Both the position numbers and the translations under genes were made by a program. The notes beneath the pieces are model-generated. The model made no database searches. It was not told where the DNA came from and worked only from the letters and a program-made list of their open reading frames with translations. A stretch of 64,000 nucleotides of DNA from an uncultured Lachnospiraceae bacterium (GTDB lineage: Bacteria; Bacillota; Clostridia; Lachnospirales; Lachnospiraceae), in the NCBI GenBank assembly GCA_910579615.1, contig CAJTUA010000001.1, forward strand, positions 248,001-312,000. The letters are read 5' to 3'. Each line of letters opens with the position of its first letter. Position 1 is the first letter of the stretch. Shown piece after piece: positions 52,724 to 61,417 of this stretch.

Positions 52724-52930
52724 TAAGTTCCGTATATGCCCTCCCCGTGCCAACAACCTAGGAAACAATTTCCGTCCGCTCTGCTCCCGGAAACGGTTTC
52801 CGGCACTGTCCGGGCATATACTGTTTTTAAGTTCCGTATATGCCCTCCCCGTGCCAACAACACAGGAAACTATTTCCGTCCGCTCTGCTCCCGGAAACGG
52901 TTTCCGGCACTGTCCGGGAAATACACATTT
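52724..52930. repeat. Dispersed intergenic hairpin repeat, copies E1 and E2 (tandem)
   Basis: Two units start with TAAGTTCCGTATATGCCC at 52724 and 52828 (period 104) and differ at only a few positions. In E1 the arms GTATATGCCC/GGGCATATAC, GTGCC/GGCAC and GGAAAC..TTTCCG/CGGAAA..GTTTCC pair. E2's right arm is degenerate. The array begins 16 nt upstream of the DUF1385 start codon. Confidence 0.85.
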
Positions 52931-52938
52931 GTTTCATT

Positions 52939-52974
52939 GAAAAACAGGCTGAGATTACTTCTAACCTCAGCCTG
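52939..52974 (-). terminator. Intrinsic terminator of rpmE
   Basis: On the minus strand CAGGCTGAG pairs with CTCAGCCTG around a 12-nt loop and is followed by TTTTT. It separates rho-rpmE from the DUF1385-prmC-prfA genes, so the latter need read-through or their own promoter. Confidence 0.8.
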
Positions 52975-53008
52975 ATTTTAAACATCTGCAGCTATTCTTA
53001 TGCCTGTC

Positions 53009-53224
53009 CTAGTTATTATTCAGACCATAACGGCGGTTGAACTTATCAATCGCACCGCGTGCGGCTGCCGCCTTCTGCTGGCCGGTATAAAAGGAATGGC
53101 ATTTGGAGCAAACCTCCACATGAATCTCCGGCTTTGTGGAACCGGTCACAAACTCATTACCACAGTTGCAGGTAACTTTTGCCTGGTAATACTTCGGCTG
53201 AATGGACTCTCTCATCTTTTTCAC
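53009..53224 (-). CDS. rpmE: 50S ribosomal protein L31 (zinc-binding type)
   Basis: A 71-residue ribosomal protein. Cysteines in VTCNCGNEFVTGS and VCSKCHSFYTGQ identify the zinc-holding C+ form rather than the zinc-independent paralogue. It follows rho by about 95 nt, as in most Firmicutes, and is followed by a clear terminator. The ATG at 53224 has GAGGTGAAAAAG upstream. Confidence 0.96.
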   Translation of the reverse strand: MKKMRESIQPKYYQAKVTCNCGNEFVTGSTKPEIHVEVCSKCHSFYTGQQKAAAARGAIDKFNRRYGLNNN

Positions 53225-53318
53225 CTCTCATTATCCTTGTGTACAGCGATTTCTAACCGATGCACATGATTTAAAACAGCTTGCTTATTATACCACAGCT
53301 TTTTCGCCTTGGCAAGCC

Positions 53319-55067
53319 CTAATATGCAAATTTTGTCTTTTTTATTGTCTCAATAAATTCGGTATTGTTTTTTGTTGTCGCGAACATCTGGATGATGCGC
53401 TCTACCGCCTCCTCCTGCTTCATCCCGTTGAATGCGCGACGCATCAGGATGTTCGCCTCAATCTCCGCCTGGCTTAAAAGCAAATCCTCCCGCCTCGTAC
53501 TTGAGCGCGGCAAATCAATCGCCGGGAATATACGGCGCTCCGAAAGATTGCGGTCAAGTACAAGCTCCATATTGCCGGTTCCCTTAAACTCCTCGAAAAC
53601 AACGTCGTCCATGCGGCTTCCTGTTTCTACAAGCGCGGTTGCAAGTATCGTCAGGCTTCCGCCCTCACGCATATTCCTCGCCGCGCCAAAAAATTTCTTC
53701 GGCATATGCAGCGCCGCCGGGTCAAGACCACCGGAAAGCGTCCGCCCGCTTGACTGCACGGTCAGGTTGTAAGCGCGCGCTAAGCGGGTGATGCTGTCAA
53801 GCAGGATAATAACATCCTTGCCATGCTCCACAAGGCGCTTTGCGCGCTCAATTACCATCTCGGATACCCTTTTATGGTTTTCCGGAAGTTCATCGAAGGT
53901 CGAATAAATAACCTCCACACTGTCACTCTGGATGGATTCCTTGATATCGGTAACCTCCTCCGGGCGCTCGTCAATCAGAAGAATAATCATATGCATCTCC
54001 GGATGGTTCTTCGTGATTGCATGTGCGACTTGCTTGAGCAATGTCGTCTTACCGGCTTTCGGCTGGGAAACAATCATGCCGCGCTGCCCCTTCCCAATCG
54101 GGGAAACAAGGTCAACAATGCGCATCGCCGGCTTACAGCCAGGCGTTTCAAGATGGATTCTCCTGTTCGGGAAAATCGGTGTCAGCTCCTCAAACTTTGG
54201 GCGCCGGAGCGCTTCTGCCGGCGGAAAGCCATTGATTGTATTGACATACAAAAGCGGGGAAAATTTCTCGGTCTGGCTGCGAACCTTTGTATTTCCCACA
54301 ATCACATCGCCCGTTTTCAAATTCATTTTGCGAATCTGCATCGGTGACACATAAACATCATTGCTGCCCGGAAGAAAATTATCACAGCGGATAAACCCAA
54401 AACCTTCCTGCATAATCTCAAGAATGCCTTCTTTTGTCTCCCCGCTGTCTAGCTGCTCAAGCTCCTCCTGCGTCAGCGACTGATTGGAACGGTAAGCGGC
54501 ATTTGCCTGGGCCGCCTGGTTTGCCGCCACATTCTCCTTTTGCTCCGCAGCGTAGGTGCCGCCAAACTGGTTTGGATACTGGCTGCTTTGCCCCCGCTCC
54601 GGTCTCTCTGTAAACCCCTGCCGCCCATACCCGCCTTTTTGCCGGTTCTCTTTTCCATATCCTATACCACCATAGTTGCTGCCGCGGTCATTCCGCCCGC
54701 GCTCGGCACCCTCCCTTGGCGGCACTGCGCCGCGGTTTTCCTTATACGCCGGAGCCGCTGCCTTTTGCACGTTTCTCTCCTCGTAGCCGGACGGCACTGT
54801 CTTTTGCGCATTTTTCTCCTCATAAACTGGCGGTATAGTCTTTTTCGTATTTTTCTCCTCATGGATTGGCGGCACTGTCCTTTGTATGCTCTTTTCTTCC
54901 AATATCGGTTCAGGCGCTTCCTGTGCAGCCGCCCCTCCAGGTTTATGCATCTGCCCTAACAAATCAATCAGCTCCTGCTTTTTTTTCGAAGTGATTCCTG
55001 TAATCCCTTTTTCTTTTGCCAAACCTCTCAATTCTGCCAGTGACATTTTTTCATACTGGTTTTCCAT
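53319..55067 (-). CDS. rho: Transcription termination factor Rho with a repeat-containing insertion
   Basis: Rho is the hexameric RNA translocase that ends transcription. The start at 55067 (MENQYEKMSLAELRG) has AAGGAG at 7 nt. The N-terminal helical Rho_N domain (1-40) is followed by about 160 residues of low-complexity insertion, then the cold-shock RNA-binding domain (GILEIMQEGFGFIRCDNFLP) and the ATPase with Walker A (SQPKAGKTTLL), Walker B (MIILLIDERPEEV) and the R-loop. The insertion holds four imperfect 13-residue repeats (residues 56-107, of the type YEEKNxQKTVPPx) and a Gly/Asn/Tyr-rich part. The product is 582 residues. Confidence 0.95.
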   Translation of the reverse strand: MENQYEKMSLAELRGLAKEKGITGITSKKKQELIDLLGQMHKPGGAAAQEAPEPILEEKSIQRTVPPIHEEKNTKKTIPPVYEEKNAQKTVPSGYEERNVQKAAAPAYKENRGAVPPREGAERGRNDRGSNYGGIGYGKENRQKGGYGRQGFTERPERGQSSQYPNQFGGTYAAEQKENVAANQAAQANAAYRSNQSLTQEELEQLDSGETKEGILEIMQEGFGFIRCDNFLPGSNDVYVSPMQIRKMNLKTGDVIVGNTKVRSQTEKFSPLLYVNTINGFPPAEALRRPKFEELTPIFPNRRIHLETPGCKPAMRIVDLVSPIGKGQRGMIVSQPKAGKTTLLKQVAHAITKNHPEMHMIILLIDERPEEVTDIKESIQSDSVEVIYSTFDELPENHKRVSEMVIERAKRLVEHGKDVIILLDSITRLARAYNLTVQSSGRTLSGGLDPAALHMPKKFFGAARNMREGGSLTILATALVETGSRMDDVVFEEFKGTGNMELVLDRNLSERRIFPAIDLPRSSTRREDLLLSQAEIEANILMRRAFNGMKQEEAVERIIQMFATTKNNTEFIETIKKTKFAY

Positions 55068-55162
55068 TCTTTTACTCCTTATGATATTAAGTTTGAATCG
55101 TGACATGGGTTTTCTTCACAATCTGCCAGAAACAATAGACTAAAATGATTCCATCTTTTTTC

Positions 55163-55168
55163 ATTATA
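55163..55168 (-). promoter_or_regulatory. Probable rho promoter (-10 TATAAT)
   Basis: The minus strand reads GGTGTATAATGAAA about 95 nt upstream of the rho start. The -35 region is weak and falls on an A/T inverted repeat (CCATTTTTGA / AAAAATGG). The remaining intergenic part, to 55403, is AT-rich with no other signal that I can support. Confidence 0.5.
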
Positions 55169-55403
55169 CACCATTTTTTTCAAAAATGGAAGCCCATCTT
55201 TGTTGTCTATTTTCCCAATATTATCTAATTTTTCCAGATTTTTGTATGCATTTTTCCTTTTTTTGTCATTATCCAAGCTTTTTCACCGGAGCACGTCCGA
55301 AAAACCATTTTTGTATTATGCGGCTTAGCAAACGCAGATTTCAAGGAAAGGCTTTCCTCCATATTTGTCCTTTGTTTTTATTTGCCAGCGGCAGATTTGT
55401 ATC

Positions 55404-57776
55404 CTAACAAAGCAGTTTTGTCACATCCCCTGCATGAAGAACCGCCAGTTCATGCAGCGCCCTGGTCGCCGCCACATACAAAAGCTTCGCGTGCCCGTCA
55501 TCCTCCGGATATTCCTCCCCGGTCGGCTCAAAGAGCAGCACCGCATCAAACTCAAGCCCTTTCGTGTAGCTGACCGGAAGCACCATAATGCCCTGCCTGA
55601 ATTCTGCCACGCTCAAATCGCTCTCCTCAATCCGGATTCTCCCGCCAAGCTCTTCCGCCACCTGCGTTGCCCTCTTTTCGTTCCGGCAGATAACCGCGAT
55701 GGTATCAAGCCCTTCCTTCTGCCATCCCTTTAAAATCTCCACGGCAGCCTCCACCACCTGCCCATGGTCTTTGCAGGCTTTTACCTGCACCGGCTTTCCG
55801 TGCCGTATAATCGGTTCAATCGGGTAGCCAGCAAAGGAGCCATGCCGCAGGATTTCCTGCGCGAAATCCGAGATTTCCACAGTATTGCGGTAGCTTTTTG
55901 CAAGCACAGCAAAGGTATCCTTTGGGTCGCACAGTACCATTTCCCTCAATTCCTCCCAATCATTTAGGCCAAACCCAAAATGAATGTTCTGCGACACGTC
56001 GCCCATAATGGTCCATGCGCAGCGCGGAATGCAGTAGTACAGCACCCCGTAAGCCATCAGGCCAAAATCCTGTGCCTCATCCACGACAATATGGTGCGCC
56101 TCACGGATGCGCTCGGTTTCCTTGCAGCGCTTGTAAATGTAGGCGAGTGCTGCAAGGTCGTACACATCATAGCCGATAAACTCCTTTGGCTTGGATTTCG
56201 CATTTTTGGTGCCCTTGGCTTTTGCGCGAGCTTTGGGTTCGGTCTTTCCTGCTGCCGTTTCCTGCCCCAAAACTGCGGTTCTGCAAAAAGGCATCCCCTG
56301 TACCCGGCAGAATTCGTCATAAATTTCAAAAATCGGCTTTTTCCATTTCTTCGGTCCAAAAAGCCCTGTAAGGCTTTTTATCAACGCCTTGCGCTCCTCC
56401 GGCGTATAAATCAAATCGTGCCCCGTCAGCTCATTGCGCAGTTTTACCAATGTGCGCTCGTTCAGACCATCAATCTTGCTTTGAATCGAAAGAATCTTAT
56501 TGCTTTCGCGGTAGCGGTTAATCTGCTCCCTTGAGAACAGCACTTCATCCTTTAAATAAATATCACCCTGGGGAATCATCGCTTCCTCCATCGCTTCGCA
56601 ATATGCCATGAGCGCCATCAGCCATTCCTTTGTACCCTTGCGGCGAACCAGTTCTTCCCCCGCCCCTGCAAGCCTCCTCGCACTTTCCTCCAATGAAATA
56701 ATCTCATATTTTTTCTCATCCCAGTCCTCATACAGCAGACGTACAAAAAGCTGTTCCATTGTCATCTGCTTCACGCCGTGCACATCAAGCTCCGGCAGCA
56801 CACCTGTAATATAATTGAGCAAAATCCGGTTGCTGCCGATAATGTAAAAATCCTCTGGCTTAAAATCCTTCACATAGTTATAAAGAATATAGGAAATCCG
56901 GTGCATTGCAACGGTCGTTTTCCCGCTGCCCGCAACCCCCTGTACAATCATGCTGCGGTACGGCGACTTGCGGATAATGTCGTTTTGCTCTTTTTGGATG
57001 GTCGCAATAATTTCCCCGAGCACCGCCTCCTTGTTCTTCGCAAGGTACTTTGTCAAAAGCTCATCGTTTGCCACCACCTCTGAGTCATAGTAATCAACCA
57101 GGCGTTCCTGGGCAATTTCGTATGTCCGCTTGCGCTTTAAATCAATCGTATACTTCCTGCCCGCCGGCGCCAAATAGCTGCACTCCCCAAGCCCGTTCTC
57201 ATAGTAAACGTTTGCAATCGGTGCGCGCCAGTCCACAACAAGGATATGTGTCCTGTCCTTCATCACGCCGCCCTTGCCAAGATAAAATATTTCCGTGCGG
57301 TTCCTTGCGGGCACCAGCCTGCGGTCATCCGCCACCATTTCCTCATCCTGCTGCTGCCTAAAAACCTCTGTCTCGCCCCCGGCAAGCTCCATCACGTCAA
57401 TGCGCCCAAAATACGGCTTTTTGAGCGCCCGCAGGTTCTTTGCAAGCGCATTCTTCATATTATCATTCATCGTGATGGTGTTGGACAATTCCGTAAAAAT
57501 CTCCGGGTCATCATCGCGGTACTGGTCGTACATCTGCTTAATCTCGGCATTCATACGTTTTACATCTTCCTCATAGACCGCGATGTTTGCCTTAATGATT
57601 TTGATGCATTCCGCAAGATGTGCCTCCTCCTCTGCCCGCTCATTTTCCGGTGCCCCCGTCTGCTTCCCTGATGTTTTTGTCTGTCCCTCCGCCAAACTTC
57701 CAGCCGGTTGGGTTCCTGTTGTTTTTGCCCGTCCATCTGCCACAATTGTCTGCCCATGCTCTGTCTGGTTCGTCAT
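55404..57776 (-). CDS. UvrD/HelD-like superfamily 1 ATPase
   Basis: A 790-residue SF1 helicase-like protein of the HelD family, which removes or recycles stalled RNA polymerase. The first 50 residues are polar and low in complexity; residues 50-100 form the coiled-coil arm (AECIKIIKANIAVYEEDVKR). Motifs are Walker A VAGSGKTTVAMHRISYIL, motif II VVDEAQDFGLMAYGVL, motif III GDVSQNIHFGFG and motif VI LLYVAATRALHEL. An insert rich in Lys and Ala (AKAKGTKNAKSK) interrupts domain 1B. The start has GGAGGAAAGT upstream. It is a single gene beside rho. Confidence 0.9.
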   Translation of the reverse strand: MTNQTEHGQTIVADGRAKTTGTQPAGSLAEGQTKTSGKQTGAPENERAEEEAHLAECIKIIKANIAVYEEDVKRMNAEIKQMYDQYRDDDPEIFTELSNTITMNDNMKNALAKNLRALKKPYFGRIDVMELAGGETEVFRQQQDEEMVADDRRLVPARNRTEIFYLGKGGVMKDRTHILVVDWRAPIANVYYENGLGECSYLAPAGRKYTIDLKRKRTYEIAQERLVDYYDSEVVANDELLTKYLAKNKEAVLGEIIATIQKEQNDIIRKSPYRSMIVQGVAGSGKTTVAMHRISYILYNYVKDFKPEDFYIIGSNRILLNYITGVLPELDVHGVKQMTMEQLFVRLLYEDWDEKKYEIISLEESARRLAGAGEELVRRKGTKEWLMALMAYCEAMEEAMIPQGDIYLKDEVLFSREQINRYRESNKILSIQSKIDGLNERTLVKLRNELTGHDLIYTPEERKALIKSLTGLFGPKKWKKPIFEIYDEFCRVQGMPFCRTAVLGQETAAGKTEPKARAKAKGTKNAKSKPKEFIGYDVYDLAALAYIYKRCKETERIREAHHIVVDEAQDFGLMAYGVLYYCIPRCAWTIMGDVSQNIHFGFGLNDWEELREMVLCDPKDTFAVLAKSYRNTVEISDFAQEILRHGSFAGYPIEPIIRHGKPVQVKACKDHGQVVEAAVEILKGWQKEGLDTIAVICRNEKRATQVAEELGGRIRIEESDLSVAEFRQGIMVLPVSYTKGLEFDAVLLFEPTGEEYPEDDGHAKLLYVAATRALHELAVLHAGDVTKLLC

Positions 57777-58156
57777 ACTTTCCTCCGTTTCTGCATTCCG
57801 CTATCGTTTCCCATGAATTTATGCCGACACGAACCGCCGTCCATCCCACAGGCGTGCTCCTGCCGCAGCAAACGTCCGACGTTTTCGCAACCCGCCGTCT
57901 TATCCCCTGCTGCAAAAATAATTTTATCAAAAATCGAAAAAAAGACTAGACTTTTCTTTTTTTCTGTGGTATCATATATCATGAAGTGTGGGTATCATGC
58001 TAGGTTCTCGCTTTTACGCTTTTTTGTTAGTACATATAGTGTCTGTGTCAGTTTGGCATAGGCTTATTTTTTTGTCCGGCGAAGCTCTCCCCCCATGACT
58101 TTATGGGGGATTCCCTGATGGAAATATGCGCTGCAAAACCATATGCAAGACGCACA
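57777..58156. other. 380-nt intergenic region without a gene
   Basis: It holds the HelD promoter region (TAAAAT on the minus strand near 57925) and a plausible plus-strand promoter (TAGACT, 17 bp, TATCAT at about 57947-57975) that leads to no ORF. A short CCCCCAT/ATGGGGG hairpin lies at about 58091-58110. A small RNA is possible but unsupported beyond this. Confidence 0.3.
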
Positions 58157-58188
58157 GAGGGGCAAAGCCGCAACCGGCTTTGCCCCTC
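58157..58188 (-). terminator. Terminator-like hairpin after the UDP-sugar dehydrogenase gene
   Basis: GAGGGGCAAAGCCG (58157-58170) pairs exactly with 58175-58188. It lies about 30 nt past the stop of the minus-strand dehydrogenase gene. No T-run follows on the minus strand, so its efficiency as a terminator is doubtful. Confidence 0.5.
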
Positions 58189-58220
58189 CAATAAAAACCA
58201 TATGCTATTTCTTCATTTCC

Positions 58221-59546
58221 CTAATCCCGCCCAAATAAATCTCTCGTGTAAACCTTCTCCTTCACATCATCCAAGCAAGTATCATACCGATTCGCGAGAA
58301 TCGCATCCGTCTGCGCCTTAAACTTCTTGATATCATTCACCACAGGTGACCCGAAAAACGTACTCCCGTCCGCCAGGGTCGGTTCGTAGACAATCACCGC
58401 CGCACCCTTTGCCTTTATCCGCTTCATCACGCCCTGAATGGAGCTGTGGCGGAAATTGTCGGAATTTGACTTCATCACAAGGCGGTACACCCCAACCACA
58501 ACCATGTGCTCCTCCACCTGATTCCAAACCGAATGTTCTGTATAATTATAATACCCCGCCTTCGCCAAAACCCTGTCCGCAATGAAATCCTTCCTTGTCC
58601 TGTTTGATTCCACAATCGCCCGGATTAACTCCTCCGGCACATCCTTATAGTTTGCCAGAAGCTGTTTGGAATCCTTCGGCAAACAATAACCGCCGTAGCC
58701 GAACGAAGGATTATTGTACGCATCGCCGATGCGCGGGTCAAGGCAGACCCCTTTGATGATGGAGGCAGTGTCCAAACCCTTCATCTCGGCGTAGGTATCA
58801 AGTTCATTGAAATAAGAGACGCGCAGAGCCAGGTATGTATTTGCAAAAAGCTTTACCGCCTCTGCCTCGGTAAAGCCCATAAAAAGTGTATCAATGTTCT
58901 GTTTCTGTGCACCCTGCTGTAAGAGCTTTGCAAAAACCTGTGCCTTTTGAGCAACGTTAGCAGCATCCCCCTTTAATAACTCCTCCCCCGCCAATGCCCC
59001 ATCCGCCGAACATGCAGGTGTGGACACAATAATCCGCGACGGGTAAAGATTGTCATACAGCGCCTTTGATTCCCGCAAAAACTCCGGACTGAAAATGATA
59101 TTATCTGCCTGATATTTCCTGCGGACAGACTCCGTGTAGCCCACGGGTACGGTCGATTTGATAACCATCAGCGGCTTGTCTTGCCTTGTCGCTGCCGCCT
59201 CGAGCACCCGTTCAATCACACTTTCCACCGCTCCCGTATCAAAAAAATTCTTCCCCGGATCATAGTTCGTCGGTGCCGCAATAATGATAAAATCCGCATC
59301 TTGGTATGCTGCCATTCCATCCAGTGTGGCGGTCAAATCCAATTCCTTTTCTGACAGATATTTTTCAATGTACTCGTCCTGGATTGGCGAGATTCGTTTA
59401 TTAATCTGTTCCACCTTCTCCTTTATGATATCCACCGCTGTCACATGGTTGTGCTGCGCGAGCAAAACTGCAAGGCTTAAGCCTACATAACCCGTTCCGG
59501 CAACTGCAATATTGTATGTTTGTTTCGTTTTCTTCTCCAATTCCAT
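58221..59546 (-). CDS. Nucleotide-sugar dehydrogenase (UDP-glucose 6-dehydrogenase type)
   Basis: It oxidises UDP-glucose, or a related UDP-hexose, twice to the uronate using NAD, supplying acidic sugars for capsule or exopolysaccharide. The 441-residue protein has the Rossmann motif VAGTGYVGLSLAVLLA, the central domain and the catalytic cysteine in NPSFGYGGYCLPKDSKQL. The start has AGGAGGG upstream. Together with the nonulosonate genes to the right it marks a surface-glycan region, although a nuclease gene on the other strand separates them. Substrate choice (glucose, ManNAc or others) cannot be fixed by sequence alone. Confidence 0.88.
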   Translation of the reverse strand: MELEKKTKQTYNIAVAGTGYVGLSLAVLLAQHNHVTAVDIIKEKVEQINKRISPIQDEYIEKYLSEKELDLTATLDGMAAYQDADFIIIAAPTNYDPGKNFFDTGAVESVIERVLEAAATRQDKPLMVIKSTVPVGYTESVRRKYQADNIIFSPEFLRESKALYDNLYPSRIIVSTPACSADGALAGEELLKGDAANVAQKAQVFAKLLQQGAQKQNIDTLFMGFTEAEAVKLFANTYLALRVSYFNELDTYAEMKGLDTASIIKGVCLDPRIGDAYNNPSFGYGGYCLPKDSKQLLANYKDVPEELIRAIVESNRTRKDFIADRVLAKAGYYNYTEHSVWNQVEEHMVVVGVYRLVMKSNSDNFRHSSIQGVMKRIKAKGAAVIVYEPTLADGSTFFGSPVVNDIKKFKAQTDAILANRYDTCLDDVKEKVYTRDLFGRD

Positions 59547-59797
59547 GCACCCTCCTGATTAAAATTGACCGACTTCCGTCCGGTTTTCTTGCTTCTTATT
59601 TAAAAAAATTATTAATATTAAAAATAATTCAAAGAAAATCCTTATTTCTGCCCATAAAAACCGTCTTCTTATGCACTCTGCACAAAAAACCACTGGTATT
59701 TTTTACAACCAAAGCTTTTTTCCGCCGCTTGCTTTTTCCACAAAAACATGCTACACTAAACCCACGGCAACCATCTGCCGTATTTCTTCTAATCACG

Positions 59798-59843
59798 ACC
59801 ACGATTGGTCATGATTCACTGGTCACATCGACCATGATTCCAG
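59798..59843. repeat. Cluster of TGGTCATGATT-type repeats upstream of the Rpn gene
   Basis: Within 46 bp, GACCACGATTGGTC, GGTCATGATTC, TGGTCACATCGACCA and CATGATTCC give overlapping direct and inverted copies. They lie 40-85 nt upstream of the start codon at 59883 and could be an autoregulatory operator or a recombination-related structure. Confidence 0.45.
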
Positions 59844-59882
59844 TTTTTCAACTTACAAACACCACATTATGAAAGGAGATTT

Positions 59883-60866
59883 ATGCAGGAAAACATAACT
59901 ATGTCCAAAACAGGCAGCACATTAAATCAAGGTGCTGACTCTGACCAGAAACCAAGCCTTTTACAAATGCGGGGGCTCCCGACACCAACCGGCTTTGAGG
60001 AAGCTTCTGGCCCACTCCCCTACAAAATGACCAACGATGCCATGTTCCACATCGTCTTCGAGGCCTGCCCCAAGGCACTTGCCGCATTCGTCGGCGCATT
60101 GCTGCATCTCTCCCCGGAAGAAATCATTTCCGTCGAGGTCACAAACCCCATCACCTATGATAGCGTTTATTCCAAGGCATTCATCCTTGATTTGAAAATT
60201 CTCCTCAACGGCAACGCCGTCCTCAATATCGAGATGCAGGTGGAAAGCCTGAATTTCTGGCAGGAGCGTTCCCTGGGTTACCTCTGCCGCGCCTTCGACA
60301 ACCTGAACCGGGGCGATGGATACCTGAAAGTCAAATCCGCCATCCATGTCGGAATTCTGGACTTTCCCCTTGACCCGAAGGACAAAACATTTTATTCCAC
60401 CTACTACATGATGAACGAGCAGACACAGAAAAAATATAGTGACAAACTACAGCTTTCCGTGTTACAATTAAGGCAGATAGCAAACGCTACGGAGGAAGAC
60501 AGGGCATGGCACCTTGACCTCTGGGCAAAATTTTTCAAGGCAGAAACCTGGGAGGAAATCCATATGATTGCTGAACAAGACCCATATATCGCAATGGCGG
60601 CGCAGACCAACTACCGCGCCTGCACCGATGAGCGCATCCGCAGCCTCTGTGAGGGAAGGGAGGAAGGCGAGAAGACCTTACGCACCCTGCAGATGATGTG
60701 CGAGATGAGCCAGCAGGCTTTGGTAAAGCAGAGCGAGGAGTTTCGGCAGGCGCTGCAACAAAAGGACGAGGTATTGCAGCAGAAGGATGAAGTCATCCAA
60801 CAAACCCAAGCGGAAAATTCCCGCCTGCGTGCGGAACTGGATGCCTTAAGGCAGCAAAACAGATAA
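59883..60866 (+). CDS. Rpn family recombination-promoting nuclease (PD-(D/E)XK)
   Basis: A 327-residue protein of the Rpn/PDDEXK_2 group, once annotated as a transposase. Rpn proteins are DNA endonucleases that promote RecA-independent recombination. The N-terminal core starts YKMTNDAMFHIVFEACPKAL. The active site is recognisable as ILDLKILLNGNAVLNIEMQ (Asp ... Glu-x-Gln). The C-terminal third is a coiled coil with QQKDEVLQQKDEVIQQ, a duplicated heptad. The start has AAGGAG upstream, and the gene ends in a strong terminator. A decayed fragment of a second copy lies 215 nt downstream. Confidence 0.88.
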   Translation: MQENITMSKTGSTLNQGADSDQKPSLLQMRGLPTPTGFEEASGPLPYKMTNDAMFHIVFEACPKALAAFVGALLHLSPEEIISVEVTNPITYDSVYSKAFILDLKILLNGNAVLNIEMQVESLNFWQERSLGYLCRAFDNLNRGDGYLKVKSAIHVGILDFPLDPKDKTFYSTYYMMNEQTQKKYSDKLQLSVLQLRQIANATEEDRAWHLDLWAKFFKAETWEEIHMIAEQDPYIAMAAQTNYRACTDERIRSLCEGREEGEKTLRTLQMMCEMSQQALVKQSEEFRQALQQKDEVLQQKDEVIQQTQAENSRLRAELDALRQQNR

Positions 60867-60870
60867 TAAC

Positions 60871-60919
60871 AAAAATCCCCCCTGGCAAAAGGATGGTATT
60901 TTGCCAGGGGGAATTTTTT
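60871..60919. terminator. Bidirectional intrinsic terminator
   Basis: CCCCCTGGCAA (60878-60888) pairs with 60901-60911. TTTTTT follows on the plus strand (60914-60919) and ATTTTTG on the minus. It ends the Rpn gene. Confidence 0.9.
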
Positions 60920-61080
60920 GAAAATGTTCTGGTATCCATCAATATCCGTGTAATGCGTTGTAAGCAACGGATTCTCCAAATCCCTACACCAAAAAACCTT
61001 CCGCTTTTCTACATTGAAAATTCCTTCTCATGCTTACCATTTTGCAAAATCATGTTATATTTGACATATGCTAATTATCT

Positions 61081-61137
61081 GTTATTCACGTTGGAACTCC
61101 GGACTTCCTGCTTGACCCGAAGGACAAAATAACTGAT
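61081..61137 (+). pseudogene. Fragment of a second Rpn nuclease gene
   Basis: In one frame this reads VIHVGTPDFLLDPKDKITD, closely matching AIHVGILDFPLDPKDKTFY of the intact gene (about 60339-60395). The two share an exact 19-nt stretch, CTTGACCCGAAGGACAAAA. No open frame extends from it. The rest of 60920-61417 is AT-rich and holds nothing else that I recognise. Confidence 0.75.
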
Positions 61138-61417
61138 ATTTTCCCAATCGTTTCCATTATCAAAGCGTTTTTCACAGTAGGCAATAATCGCTCCGGATTT
61201 TATGAACACACCCCTGGTATTCTATAGTTTGTATTCTCCTGTACAAATAAAATTTTTCCAAATATCCATTTATATTTTTACCTTCCAGATTAACTACACC
61301 GCAAGAAGGCAAACCGGTGATAACAGCAAATAAATTCATTGTATCTCACTTTTCAATATTTCTTACAGCAACAGCAGAGAGAGCATATCTTTATTTTTCA
61401 CACTTTTTAACAGAGAT

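Noticed and set aside
57940..58150. Small RNA gene between the HelD-like and dehydrogenase genes
   Set aside because: A promoter-like sequence exists, but no convincing terminator or conserved structure is visible, so I do not call an RNA gene.
59883..60866. Insertion-sequence transposase
   Set aside because: The protein belongs to the PD-(D/E)XK Rpn group. No terminal inverted repeats or target duplications flank it, so it is not called a mobile element.
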